NCBI RefSeq assembly: GCF_004345365.1
Contig: NZ_SLVF01000011.1
Coordinates: forward strand, 124,001 to 188,000
DNA length: 64,000 nucleotides
Direction of reading: 5' to 3'
Origin: Kribbella sp. VKM Ac-2568
GTDB lineage: Bacteria > Actinomycetota > Actinomycetes > Propionibacteriales > Kribbellaceae
Below, one piece after another: positions 1-7,476 of this stretch. The notes under the pieces were generated by a model that worked only from the letters and a program-made list of their open reading frames with translations, did not search any database and had not been told where the DNA came from. The stretch's first letter is position 1. Each line of letters opens with the position of its first letter. The position numbers and the translations under genes were made by a program.

Positions 1-509
1 CGACGCAGATGTTCCCGGGCGTGCTGTTCCTGCTGCCGCTGTTCCTGATCTTCGTGAACATCAACAACTCCATCGGCGTGCAACTGGTCGGAACCCGGCT
101 GGGGCTGATCATCACCTACCTGACCTTCAGCCTGCCGTTCTCGATCTGGATGCTGGCCGGGTACTTCGACAGCATCCCGCGCGAGCTGGACGAGGCCGCC
201 CTGGTCGACGGCTGCGGGCCGATGGGCGCACTGTGGCGGGTCGTCCTCCCGGCCGCGCGCCCGGGTGTCATCGCGGTGGCGATCTACTCGTTCATGACGG
301 CCTGGGGTGAGGTCCTGTTCGCCTCGGTGATGACCACGGAGGCCAACCGGACGTTGTCCGTGGGCCTGAGGCAGTACTCCACCCAGACCAACGTCTACTG
401 GAACCAGATCATGGCCGCCGCCCTGGTGGTCAGCGTCCCCGTCGTCATCGGCTTCCTGCTGGCCCAGCGCCACTTCGTCGCCGGCGTCACCGCGGGCGCC
501 GTGAAGTAG
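1..509 (+). CDS. Carbohydrate ABC transporter permease, MalG-like, 3' part
   Basis: This is the C-terminal part of an inner-membrane permease of a CUT1-type sugar ABC transporter. The reading frame is open from base 3 and the start lies before the window, so it is 5'-truncated by the window edge. It begins TQMFPGVLFLLPLF, a usual mid-protein segment of MalG-type permeases. The EAA loop that contacts the ATPase is seen as ELDEAALVDGCGPMGALWRV, and the protein ends in the usual Arg-His-Phe-Val-x-Gly-x-Thr-x-Gly-Ala-Val-Lys tail. A hairpin follows the stop. The partner permease and binding protein should lie upstream outside the window. The sugar substrate cannot be told. Confidence 0.93.
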   Translation, partial: TQMFPGVLFLLPLFLIFVNINNSIGVQLVGTRLGLIITYLTFSLPFSIWMLAGYFDSIPRELDEAALVDGCGPMGALWRVVLPAARPGVIAVAIYSFMTAWGEVLFASVMTTEANRTLSVGLRQYSTQTNVYWNQIMAAALVVSVPVVIGFLLAQRHFVAGVTAGAVK

Positions 510-531
510 CCAGTACGCCGATCCGCCCGTC

Positions 532-565
532 CGCGCCCCGTCCAGGTCAGCCTGGGCGGGGCGCG
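532..565. terminator. Terminator-like hairpin after the ABC permease
   Basis: Arms at 532-546 and 551-565 can form a 15 bp stem (one G-U wobble) with a TCAG loop. There is no strong T run after it, which is common in high-GC actinobacteria. It lies between the permease stop and the trpC ribosome binding site, so it probably separates the two transcripts. Confidence 0.7.
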
Positions 566-651
566 ACGAGTTTGTGCCAGGCTTCCCGGACCGGTTGCCT
601 GGAGCACCGTCGTACGGTGGGAGGTGGAGACCACCCACGGGAGGACATGAC

Positions 652-1428
652 GTGAGCGTGCTGGACGGCATTCTGGAAGGCGTCCGGGAGGACCTGGCCG
701 AGCGACAGCGGCAGGTTCCGCTGGCCGAGCTGAAAGCACGGGTCGCCGATCTGCCCCCGGCTCTGGACCCGTTGCCGGGCTTCCGCACCGACGAGGTGTC
801 GATCATTGCCGAGGTCAAACGCCGGAGTCCGAGCAAGGGTGATCTGGCCAACATCCCCGACCCGGCCGGGCTCGCCGCGCAGTACGCCGACGGTGGGGCC
901 GCGGCGATCAGCGTGCTGACCGAGCAGCGGCGGTTCGGCGGATCGCTCGCGGATCTCGCGGCGGTCCGTGAGCGCGTGCCGGTGCCGGTACTGCGCAAGG
1001 ACTTCATCGTCGAGGAGTACCAGCTGTGGGAGACCCGGGCGTTCGGCGGCGATCTCGCCCTGCTGATGGTCGTCTCGCTCGACGACGCTCTGCTCACCGA
1101 CCTGGTCGGCCTGTGCGCTGAGCTCGGCCTCACGCCGCTGGTCGAGTCCCACACCGGGGAAGAGCTCGAGCGCGCGATAGGCACCGGCGCTCAGGTGCTG
1201 GGGATCAACGCCCGTGACCTGACGACGCTGCAGGTCGATCCGGCCGTCTTCGGGAAGCTCGCGCCACAGATCCCGACCGACCGGATTCGCGTCGCCGAGT
1301 CGGGGGTCAGCGGGCCGGAGGACGTCACGCAGTACCGCGAGTGGGGTGCCGACGTGGTCCTGGTCGGCGAGGCGCTGGTCAGGTCCGGTGACCCGACGGA
1401 CTCGATCCGGAGGTTCCGCTTGGCCTAG
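652..1428 (+). CDS. trpC: Indole-3-glycerol phosphate synthase
   Basis: It catalyses ring closure of carboxyphenylaminodeoxyribulose phosphate to indole-3-glycerol phosphate in tryptophan synthesis, as a cytosolic TIM barrel. Visible family motifs are IIAEVKRRSPSKG, VLRKDFIV with the catalytic lysine, GINARDLTTL and ESGVSGPEDV. I chose the GTG at 652 because GGGAGG at 639-644 sits 7 bases before it; the 258-residue product then has the usual family length. A longer in-frame start at 574 would add a non-conserved stretch. No other trp gene is adjacent: a sugar transporter lies upstream and the convergent efe operon downstream, so this may be a detached or second trpC copy. Confidence 0.95.
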   Translation: MSVLDGILEGVREDLAERQRQVPLAELKARVADLPPALDPLPGFRTDEVSIIAEVKRRSPSKGDLANIPDPAGLAAQYADGGAAAISVLTEQRRFGGSLADLAAVRERVPVPVLRKDFIVEEYQLWETRAFGGDLALLMVVSLDDALLTDLVGLCAELGLTPLVESHTGEELERAIGTGAQVLGINARDLTTLQVDPAVFGKLAPQIPTDRIRVAESGVSGPEDVTQYREWGADVVLVGEALVRSGDPTDSIRRFRLA

Positions 1429-1440
1429 GGCGTGTCCTAG

Positions 1441-2706
1441 TCAGGCGAAGAGCTTCTCGCCCCAGAAGGAGCCGGCCGGGACGCCGCCTGGGCAGGCGAA
1501 GATGCCGGAGCCGACGTGGCGGATGTACTCGTTCATCACGTCCGAGCGGGCCAGTTGCTGCTGGATCGGGATGAACTGCTTGCGCGGGTCCCGCTGGTAG
1601 GCGAGGAAGAACAGCCCGGCGTCGAGGCGGCCGAGTCCGTCCGAGCCGTCGACGAAGTTGTAGCCCCGGCGGAGCAGTTCCGCGCCGTTGTTGAACTGTG
1701 GGTGGGCCAGCCGGATGTGCGCCTCCTTGGCGACCTTGGGCTCGCCCTCGGAGTTCTTCGCCTCGAAGTCGATCGCGTCGAACTCGTCCGCCTTGCCGAG
1801 CGGAGCGCCGGTGCCCTTGCCGCGGCCGACGATCGCCTCCTGCTCGCTCAGCGACGTACGGTCCCAGGTCTCGATGGTCATCCGGATCCGCCGGGAGACC
1901 AGGTACGAGCCGCCGACCATCCAGTCCGGGCCGTCCTCCGGCTGCACCCACAACTGCTGCTCGAGCTTGTCGGTGTCTTCCAGCTTGAGGTTGTTCGTGC
2001 CGTCCTTGAAGCCGAACAGGTTGCGCGGCGTGCTCTGCGCCCGCGAGGTGGACGACGTCCGGCCGAAGCCGAGCTGGGAGTAGCGCACGGAGGTGGTGCC
2101 GAAGCCGATCCGGGCCAGGTTGCGGATCGCGTGCACCGCGACCTGCGGGTCGTCCGAACAGGCCTGGATCGCGATGTCACCGCCGCTGCGGTTGGGATCG
2201 AGGTTGTCGCCGATGAAGTGCGGCAGGTCGACCAGCGCGGCCGGCCGCTTCGCCTTGATGCCGAACCGGTCGTTGCCCTTGGCATCGATGAAGAAGCTCG
2301 GCCCGAACCCGATCGTGAGAGTCAGCCGGGCCGGCGGCAGACCGACAGCCTCGCCGGTGTCCTCCGGAGGCGCCTCGGCCGGGCCGTTCACCGCGCCGTA
2401 CTGGCCGATGTCGCGGCCCGCGGTCATCAGCGCGGCCGCGGCGGTCCACTCCTTCAGCAGGGAGACGACCGCGTCCCGCTTGTTCGTGGTGACGTCGAAG
2501 GTGGCGAAGTGCAGCCGGTCCTGGGCAGGCGTGACGATGCCGGCCTGGTGCTTGCCGTGGAACTCGACCGGTCCGGTGTTGTCGGCCGCCTGCGACTCCT
2601 CGCCGGCGAGCGCGGAGTGCGCGCCGTATCCCGCGACGCCGGTGGCCACGGCCGCGCCCGCCGCGCCCAGCAGGCCGCGACGGGAGATTCCTTTGCGTTC
2701 GGTCAT
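1441..2706 (-). CDS. efeB: Tat-secreted Dyp-type heme peroxidase EfeB
   Basis: It is the heme peroxidase part of the EfeUOB iron-uptake system, thought to oxidise ferrous iron or act on heme outside the membrane. The 421-residue protein starts MTERKGISRRGLLGAAG, a twin-arginine signal. The Dyp motif GFKDGTNN is present, and the proximal heme-ligand region reads HIRLAHPQFNNG. The ATG at 2706 overlaps the efeO stop by the four bases ATGA, so the two are translationally coupled. Length agrees with E. coli EfeB. It is the last gene of efeU-efeO-efeB and should follow the iron box upstream of efeU. Confidence 0.96.
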   Translation of the reverse strand: MTERKGISRRGLLGAAGAAVATGVAGYGAHSALAGEESQAADNTGPVEFHGKHQAGIVTPAQDRLHFATFDVTTNKRDAVVSLLKEWTAAAALMTAGRDIGQYGAVNGPAEAPPEDTGEAVGLPPARLTLTIGFGPSFFIDAKGNDRFGIKAKRPAALVDLPHFIGDNLDPNRSGGDIAIQACSDDPQVAVHAIRNLARIGFGTTSVRYSQLGFGRTSSTSRAQSTPRNLFGFKDGTNNLKLEDTDKLEQQLWVQPEDGPDWMVGGSYLVSRRIRMTIETWDRTSLSEQEAIVGRGKGTGAPLGKADEFDAIDFEAKNSEGEPKVAKEAHIRLAHPQFNNGAELLRRGYNFVDGSDGLGRLDAGLFFLAYQRDPRKQFIPIQQQLARSDVMNEYIRHVGSGIFACPGGVPAGSFWGEKLFA

Positions 2707-3845
2707 TTCTTCGCGATCACTCCGGCGACCTTGCTGACCGGCTCGGCCAGCGCGTCCACCACGGCTCCGAGTTGCTTCTTCTCGGCCTCCGTGGCGGTGT
2801 AGGGCTTGAAGCCGTCGCCGACGCGGTACTTGTCCAGCGCGGCGAAGACTGCCTTGAAATTGGTGTCCAGCGTGGTGACGAGCGCGGCGTCCCGCTGCTG
2901 CAGGGCCGGGCGGAGCGCCTGGATCGCGGCCTGGGAACCCTGCACGTTGGCCTGGAAGTCCCACAGGTCGGTGTGCGAGTAGCGGTCCTCTTCACCGGTG
3001 ACCTTGCCGGTCGCCACCTCGTCGAGCAGTTCCTTTGCGCCGTTGGCCAGCTGCAGCGGGTTGAGCTTCACGACCTTGGCCTTGGCGACCACCGTCTTCA
3101 CGTCGACCAGCAGTTGGTCGGCGTACTTCTCCATGCCCGCGGTGCTGTTCTTCTCCCACAGGGCCTGCTCGATCCGGTGGTAACCGGTCCACTCGGTACC
3201 GGGCTCGACGTCGTTGATGCGCGCGTCGATCTTCGGGTCGAGGTCGCCGAACGACTCCGCGACCGGCTCGATCCGCTCCCAGTAGGTGCGCGAGACCGGG
3301 AACAGCTCCTTGGACTTGGCGACGTCGCCGGCCTTGACCGCGGTGACGAACTCCGTGGTCTTCTGCTCCAGCGCGACCGCCTGGGAGTTCACGTAGCGCT
3401 GGTAGCTCTCGGCGGCGTTCTTCAGCGCGGTGTCCTCGTCCACCTGCGCGGCGGCGTCACCGGTCACGGTCAGGTCGCCGCGGATGCCGTCGCCGACCAT
3501 GCCCGGCTTGCAGACCGCCTGGTACTTGCCGGTCGGCAGTTCCACGATCAGGTCGCGCTTCAGGCCGGGCCCGATGTTCTCGACCTCGCCCATCACCCGG
3601 TCGCCCTCGGCGTACACGTAGAACTCGGTGACCTTGCTGCCGCCGTTGGCGACGGAGAAGGTGCTGGTGCCGGACTTGACGTCGGTGCGGCTCAGCGAGC
3701 ACTCGGAGTCGGTCGCCTTGACCGAGACCGGGCCGGTGGTGTCACCGGGTGCCGCGGCCGGCGCCTCGTCGGCACAACCGGTCAGACCTGCCAGCAGCAG
3801 TACTGCGCCGGCGGCAGTGGCCCGGCGGGCCGTGATGGTGATCAT
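2703..3845 (-). CDS. efeO: Iron-uptake lipoprotein EfeO (cupredoxin plus M75 domain)
   Basis: It is the extracytoplasmic iron/copper-binding component of EfeUOB. The 380-residue protein has a lipoprotein signal with the lipobox LTGC and lipid-modified Cys24. An N-terminal cupredoxin-like domain (about residues 40-130) ends with CKPGM, as in EfeO proteins that bind a metal at this site. The rest is an imelysin/M75-like helical domain containing the metal-binding HxxE motif as YHRIEQALW. AGGAG stands about 13 bases before the ATG at 3845. It lies 33 bases after efeU and overlaps efeB by four bases. Confidence 0.95.
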   Translation of the reverse strand: MITITARRATAAGAVLLLAGLTGCADEAPAAAPGDTTGPVSVKATDSECSLSRTDVKSGTSTFSVANGGSKVTEFYVYAEGDRVMGEVENIGPGLKRDLIVELPTGKYQAVCKPGMVGDGIRGDLTVTGDAAAQVDEDTALKNAAESYQRYVNSQAVALEQKTTEFVTAVKAGDVAKSKELFPVSRTYWERIEPVAESFGDLDPKIDARINDVEPGTEWTGYHRIEQALWEKNSTAGMEKYADQLLVDVKTVVAKAKVVKLNPLQLANGAKELLDEVATGKVTGEEDRYSHTDLWDFQANVQGSQAAIQALRPALQQRDAALVTTLDTNFKAVFAALDKYRVGDGFKPYTATEAEKKQLGAVVDALAEPVSKVAGVIAKK

Positions 3846-3878
3846 GCGAGGTGTCTCCTGGACGGGTGAGGGGGTGGT

Positions 3879-4730
3879 TCAGGCCGCTTCGGTTCGGGCT
3901 TCGGCGGCTACCGCGGACGGCGGCGTGGTGGGCTTGAGCGGCCGGAAGTAGAGCACCAGCACCGGCACGAGGTACGCCAGCCAGGCGACCGCCTCGATGA
4001 CGGTCGGGGCCGGGTTGAAGTTGAAGATCCCCTTCAGCAGGACGCCGTACCAGCTGTCCGGCGGGATCACGTGCGAGATGTCGAAGGCCAGGTTGTCCAG
4101 GCCGGGCAGGATGTTCGCCTCCTGCAGATCGTGGAAGCCGTAGGCGAAGATGCCGGCGGCGACCAGGATCAGGATCGCGCCGGTCCACTTGAAGAAGACC
4201 GCGAGGTTGATCCTGACCGCGCCGCGGTAGATCAGCACGCCGAGCACCACCGAGGTGGCCAGGCCGAGCAGCACGCCGATGAACGGGGTCGCGGTGGTCG
4301 CCGTCGCCGCCGAGGCATACACGATGAACGCTGTCTCGATGCCTTCGCGGAAGACCGCGAGGAAGGCCAGCAGGACCACGGCGCGGGTGCCGATCTCGAG
4401 CGCCTGGCCCATCCGGTCGCGCAACTCCCGCGCGATGCTGCGGGAGGCCTTGCGCATCCAGAAGATCATCCAGGTGACGAAGCCGACCGCGACGATCGAC
4501 ATCACCCCGCCGATCGTCTCCTGAGTGGTGAACGATTTGGCCGTGAGCGAGGTGATGAACTGCAGCAGGGCCCAGCCGGACACCGCGACCGCGACGGCCG
4601 CGCCGACACCGATCCAGACCAGTTTGAGGCGGTCACGATGACCCGACTTGACCAGGAAGGTGGCGAGGATGCTGACCACCAGCGATGCCTCAAGGCCTTC
4701 TCGGAGACCGATCAGGTAGTTGGCGAGCAT
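3879..4730 (-). CDS. efeU: Iron permease EfeU, FTR1 family
   Basis: It is the seven-helix membrane permease that carries iron across the cytoplasmic membrane. Both REGxE iron-binding motifs of the OFeT/FTR1 family are visible: LREGLEASL in the first helix and FREGIETAF in the fourth. The 283-residue length is close to E. coli EfeU. The start at 4730 is supported by AGGAG about eight bases upstream. An IdeR/DtxR-like box lies just before the gene, so iron repression is expected. It is the first gene of efeUOB. Confidence 0.96.
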   Translation of the reverse strand: MLANYLIGLREGLEASLVVSILATFLVKSGHRDRLKLVWIGVGAAVAVAVSGWALLQFITSLTAKSFTTQETIGGVMSIVAVGFVTWMIFWMRKASRSIARELRDRMGQALEIGTRAVVLLAFLAVFREGIETAFIVYASAATATTATPFIGVLLGLATSVVLGVLIYRGAVRINLAVFFKWTGAILILVAAGIFAYGFHDLQEANILPGLDNLAFDISHVIPPDSWYGVLLKGIFNFNPAPTVIEAVAWLAYLVPVLVLYFRPLKPTTPPSAVAAEARTEAA

Positions 4731-4747
4731 GGCGGAACTCCTGGACG

Positions 4748-4782
4748 TTAGGTACGGCTAACCTTCCGAAGGTTAACCTAAG
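4748..4782 (-). promoter_or_regulatory. IdeR/DtxR-type iron box before efeU
   Basis: Positions 4748-4766 read TTAGGTACGGCTAACCTTC, close to the known 19-base IdeR/DmdR consensus TTAGGTTAGGCTAACCTAA. The sequence continues into a palindrome AACCTTCCGAAGGTT at 4761-4775 and a second TTAGGT half site on the minus strand ending at 4782. This could hold two overlapping regulator dimers. It lies 18-52 bases before the efeU start. The far part overlaps the stop codon of thpR. Binding is inferred from sequence likeness only. Confidence 0.82.
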
Positions 4783-5336
4783 AACTCCCATTCGCCCACT
4801 GTGTCGTAGGCCGCACCATGGCTCGGGCCTTCGCCGAGACGCGATGAGATCAACTCGATACTTTGTGCAGTCCACGCCGGGCCGCGGTACTCGTCCAGCA
4901 CCCGGACCCACTTCACCACGTCGATCGGCTGCCGCGTCCGGGCCAGCGTGAGGTGCGGGGTGAACTTCCGCCCGTCCACGGTGACCCCAGCCTTGTTCGC
5001 AGCCGATCGCGTCGTCATCGCCAGATGCGGCAGCGCCTCGCTCTCGTCCCGCACCCCGGTCCACACCACCCGCGCGTCCGCCACCGACGGGAACGCTCCG
5101 GCCCCGGCCAACTGCAGGTCGAACGGCTTCTGCCGCTTGGCCGCCACCCCCAGCCGCTCGGCCAGCTCGTCCGTCTTGTACTCCGGAACGTCCCCCAGGA
5201 ACGCCAGCGTGATGTGCCAGTTCTCGTCCGCCGCCCACCGGATGTCGTCATCGCGATGAGCCCGCCGCGGCTCCACGAACTCACTCAGATGCTCCACAAC
5301 CTCCACCGGCGGCACCACCGCCACAAACAATCGCAT
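4773..5336 (-). CDS. thpR: RNA 2',3'-cyclic phosphodiesterase (2H family, LigT-like)
   Basis: It is a small cytosolic 2H phosphoesterase that opens 2',3'-cyclic phosphates on RNA or related nucleotides. The two HxTx catalytic motifs are plain: WHITLAFLG and FTPHLTLAR. Length (187 residues) and the MRLFVAVVPP start are typical. The stop codon lies inside the iron box of the downstream efeU operon. The exact RNA substrate of this family in bacteria is not settled. Confidence 0.93.
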   Translation of the reverse strand: MRLFVAVVPPVEVVEHLSEFVEPRRAHRDDDIRWAADENWHITLAFLGDVPEYKTDELAERLGVAAKRQKPFDLQLAGAGAFPSVADARVVWTGVRDESEALPHLAMTTRSAANKAGVTVDGRKFTPHLTLARTRQPIDVVKWVRVLDEYRGPAWTAQSIELISSRLGEGPSHGAAYDTVGEWEFLG

Positions 5337-5401
5337 CCACCAACCCTAATTCCCCCGGCAACCTGCTTTACGCCGGCGACGGGGCAAGTGATGATCGGCG
5401 G

Positions 5402-5958
5402 ATGGGTCGGGTCGCGCGGTTGGAGGCTTGCGGCGATCGGCTGCGGTATCCGGCCGGTGCGGTTGTTGCCTCGACGGTGGATGCCTGGGGTCGGGTGGTT
5501 GCTTTGGTCAACGCAGGGCCGACCAAGGTGGTTCTTGTCGATAAGGGCCTGGTGACCGAGGTCGACGTGGCGGCGCCCAGGTTCAGGCATCGCGCTCAAC
5601 GTCGGGCTCCGACGCTCCTGGGCCTACCCCTACACCGATTTCCCGCTGGTGGAGATCGATCGCGACGGCATCCGCACTATCCGCAGTACGCCGGTGAAGG
5701 GCGCGTGCGGGCTCGCCGTCGCTGGTGGAACTGTGGCCTTCCTTCGGCTCGTACGACGATCCGCGCGGCCGGTACTCCGTGACGTTCGCGCAGCTCGCCG
5801 ACGGAGCGGTCGAGTCGGTCGAGACCGTTCCGCTGGTGATGCCCGACGGTTCGCCTCCTCCCGGCTGGGCGCGCCACCGGGTGTGCCGGGACAACCGCCT
5901 GTGGCTGCAGTTCGAGGATCCGCGGGACTGGTATGTGCTGGAGATCGGGGGAGACTGA
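5402..5958 (+). pseudogene. Frameshifted hypothetical protein gene (two shifts)
   Basis: Three consecutive plus-strand segments in three frames read like one protein. The first (5402 to about 5585) begins MGRVARLEACGDRLRYPAG. The second (about 5588-5740) contains GIALNVGLRRSWAYPYTDF and PVKGACGLAVAGGTVAFL. The third (about 5740-5958) contains GSYDDPRGRYSVTFAQL and ends WYVLEIGGD before a stop. Both junctions need the same kind of shift, equal to one extra base each. The whole would be about 185 residues, with a beta-propeller-like flavour, but I do not recognise the family. It is either a decaying gene or two sequencing errors. It ends three bases before the next gene. Confidence 0.6.
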
Positions 5959-5961
5959 GGT

Positions 5962-7446
5962 ATGGGTGATGTTGGTGGGCGGAATCTGCCTTCGCCGTGT
6001 GTGGTGGTGTTGGTGGGGCCGGGAGCGGCGGGGAAGTCGACGTGGGCGGGCGAGGCGTTCGCGCCGGAGTTGGTGGTGTCGAGTGATCGGCTGCGGGCGT
6101 TGGTGGGGGCCGGGGAGGACGATCTGGCCGCCAGTGCTGATGCGTTCGCCTTGCTGGAAGAGGTGGTGGGGCAACGGATCGGGCGGCGGTTGACCACCGT
6201 GATCGACACATTGGGACTCGATCGGGAGCGGCGGCTCAATTGGTTGTCGTTGGCAAGGGAGCACGGGATTCCGTGCGTGGCGGTGGCTTTCGACACTCCA
6301 GCTGCCGAGTGCCGGCGCAGGAATCGCGAGCGGACCAAGCGGATCCCGGCTGACGTGCTCACCGCGCAGCTGAAGACCTGGGCCCGGGTGAAGAACGAAC
6401 TGCCCGAGGATGGGTACGACGAGATCCTCGCGCCGCGGGCGGTTCGCGTAGTACCGGAGGCGTTCGTCCAAGCAGAGCAGGCGGTGCAGCGGCAGCAGGC
6501 AGCGCCGGCAAGACTTCAGTTCGGGCTGCAGTTGAGCAGTTACACCCACAAAGCGGGACGCAAGACCACGGGCGAGTGGATCCGGCAGGTCGCCACCAGG
6601 GCCGAGGCGGCGGGGTTCGACGGGATCTACGTGATGGATCACTTCCGGCAGATCCCGCAGGTCGGGCGGGCCTGGGAGGACTTCCTGGAGAGCTGGACCA
6701 CGCTCGCCTATCTCGCGGCCTGCACCGAGCGCGTGAAGCTCGGCACCCTCGTCACCGGGATCACCTACCGCAACGTCGCCCACCTCGGGAAGATCGCGGC
6801 CACCCTCGACGTACTGAGCGGCGGCCGTGCGGTCTGCGGGCTCGGGCTCGCCTGGTTCAAAGCCGAGCACGACGCGTACGGCTGGGACTTCCCGTCAGTC
6901 AGCGATCGCTACGCCCTGCTCGAAGACGCGCTCCAACTGCTCCCGGTGCTCTGGGGCCCGGGCAACAAACCTTGGCGCGGCAAGGTTCTCGACGTACCGG
7001 AGACGGCCTGTTACCCACGCCCGCTGCAAGACCCGCTGCCGATCCTGCTCGGCGGCAGCGGCGACCGCACCCTCCGGCTGGCGGCCCGGTACGCCGACGC
7101 CGCGAACGTCTTCGGGGATGCGGTCAAGGTGCGGCAGAAAGCGGAGTACCTGAAGGCGCACACGGAAGCTGGCAAGCAACCACCGAGGCTCACCCACCTG
7201 TCGACCACGCTCGTCGGTAAGGACCACCAGCAGGTCAACGAACTGGTCGACCGGCTGCGACCGCGTAACCAGGACCCGGCCCGGTACGCCGCGACCGTCA
7301 ACGCCGGCACGATCGCGGACCAGATCGGGCGGTTCCGCGAACTGGCCGAAGCCGGCACGGCCGAGGTGATGCTGAGCCTCCCCGACCTCGACGACGACCT
7401 CACCCCGATCGACACGATGGCCGAGGTCATCAGCGCGTTCCGCTAG
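5962..7446 (+). CDS. Fusion: P-loop kinase-like domain plus F420-type LLM oxidoreductase
   Basis: This is a two-domain 494-residue protein. Residues about 10-165 are a P-loop NTPase of the polynucleotide-kinase/zeta-toxin-like type, with Walker A GPGAAGKST at 19-27. From about residue 188 it is a luciferase-like monooxygenase of the F420-dependent LLM class: QFGLQLSSYTHKAG, then GFDGIYVMDHF, TLVTGITYRNVAHLGK and ILLGGSGDRTLRLAARYAD. The LLM half should use F420 or flavin as hydride carrier; substrates are unknown. The two halves are read continuously with no frameshift. The ATG at 5962 follows GGGGGA at about 9 bases. I recall similar LLM proteins with such an N-terminus, but the joint reaction is not known to me. 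Confidence 0.85.
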   Translation: MGDVGGRNLPSPCVVVLVGPGAAGKSTWAGEAFAPELVVSSDRLRALVGAGEDDLAASADAFALLEEVVGQRIGRRLTTVIDTLGLDRERRLNWLSLAREHGIPCVAVAFDTPAAECRRRNRERTKRIPADVLTAQLKTWARVKNELPEDGYDEILAPRAVRVVPEAFVQAEQAVQRQQAAPARLQFGLQLSSYTHKAGRKTTGEWIRQVATRAEAAGFDGIYVMDHFRQIPQVGRAWEDFLESWTTLAYLAACTERVKLGTLVTGITYRNVAHLGKIAATLDVLSGGRAVCGLGLAWFKAEHDAYGWDFPSVSDRYALLEDALQLLPVLWGPGNKPWRGKVLDVPETACYPRPLQDPLPILLGGSGDRTLRLAARYADAANVFGDAVKVRQKAEYLKAHTEAGKQPPRLTHLSTTLVGKDHQQVNELVDRLRPRNQDPARYAATVNAGTIADQIGRFRELAEAGTAEVMLSLPDLDDDLTPIDTMAEVISAFR

Positions 7447-7476
7447 CCGTCGACCTTCGCCGGCCCTGGATTCTCG

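Noticed and set aside
1516-3869. Long open plus-strand frames opposite efeB and efeO
   Set aside because: They are mirror frames of real genes in high-GC DNA; their translations are Arg/Leu/Val/Asp-rich without domains, while the minus strand shows clear Tat, Dyp and EfeO motifs.
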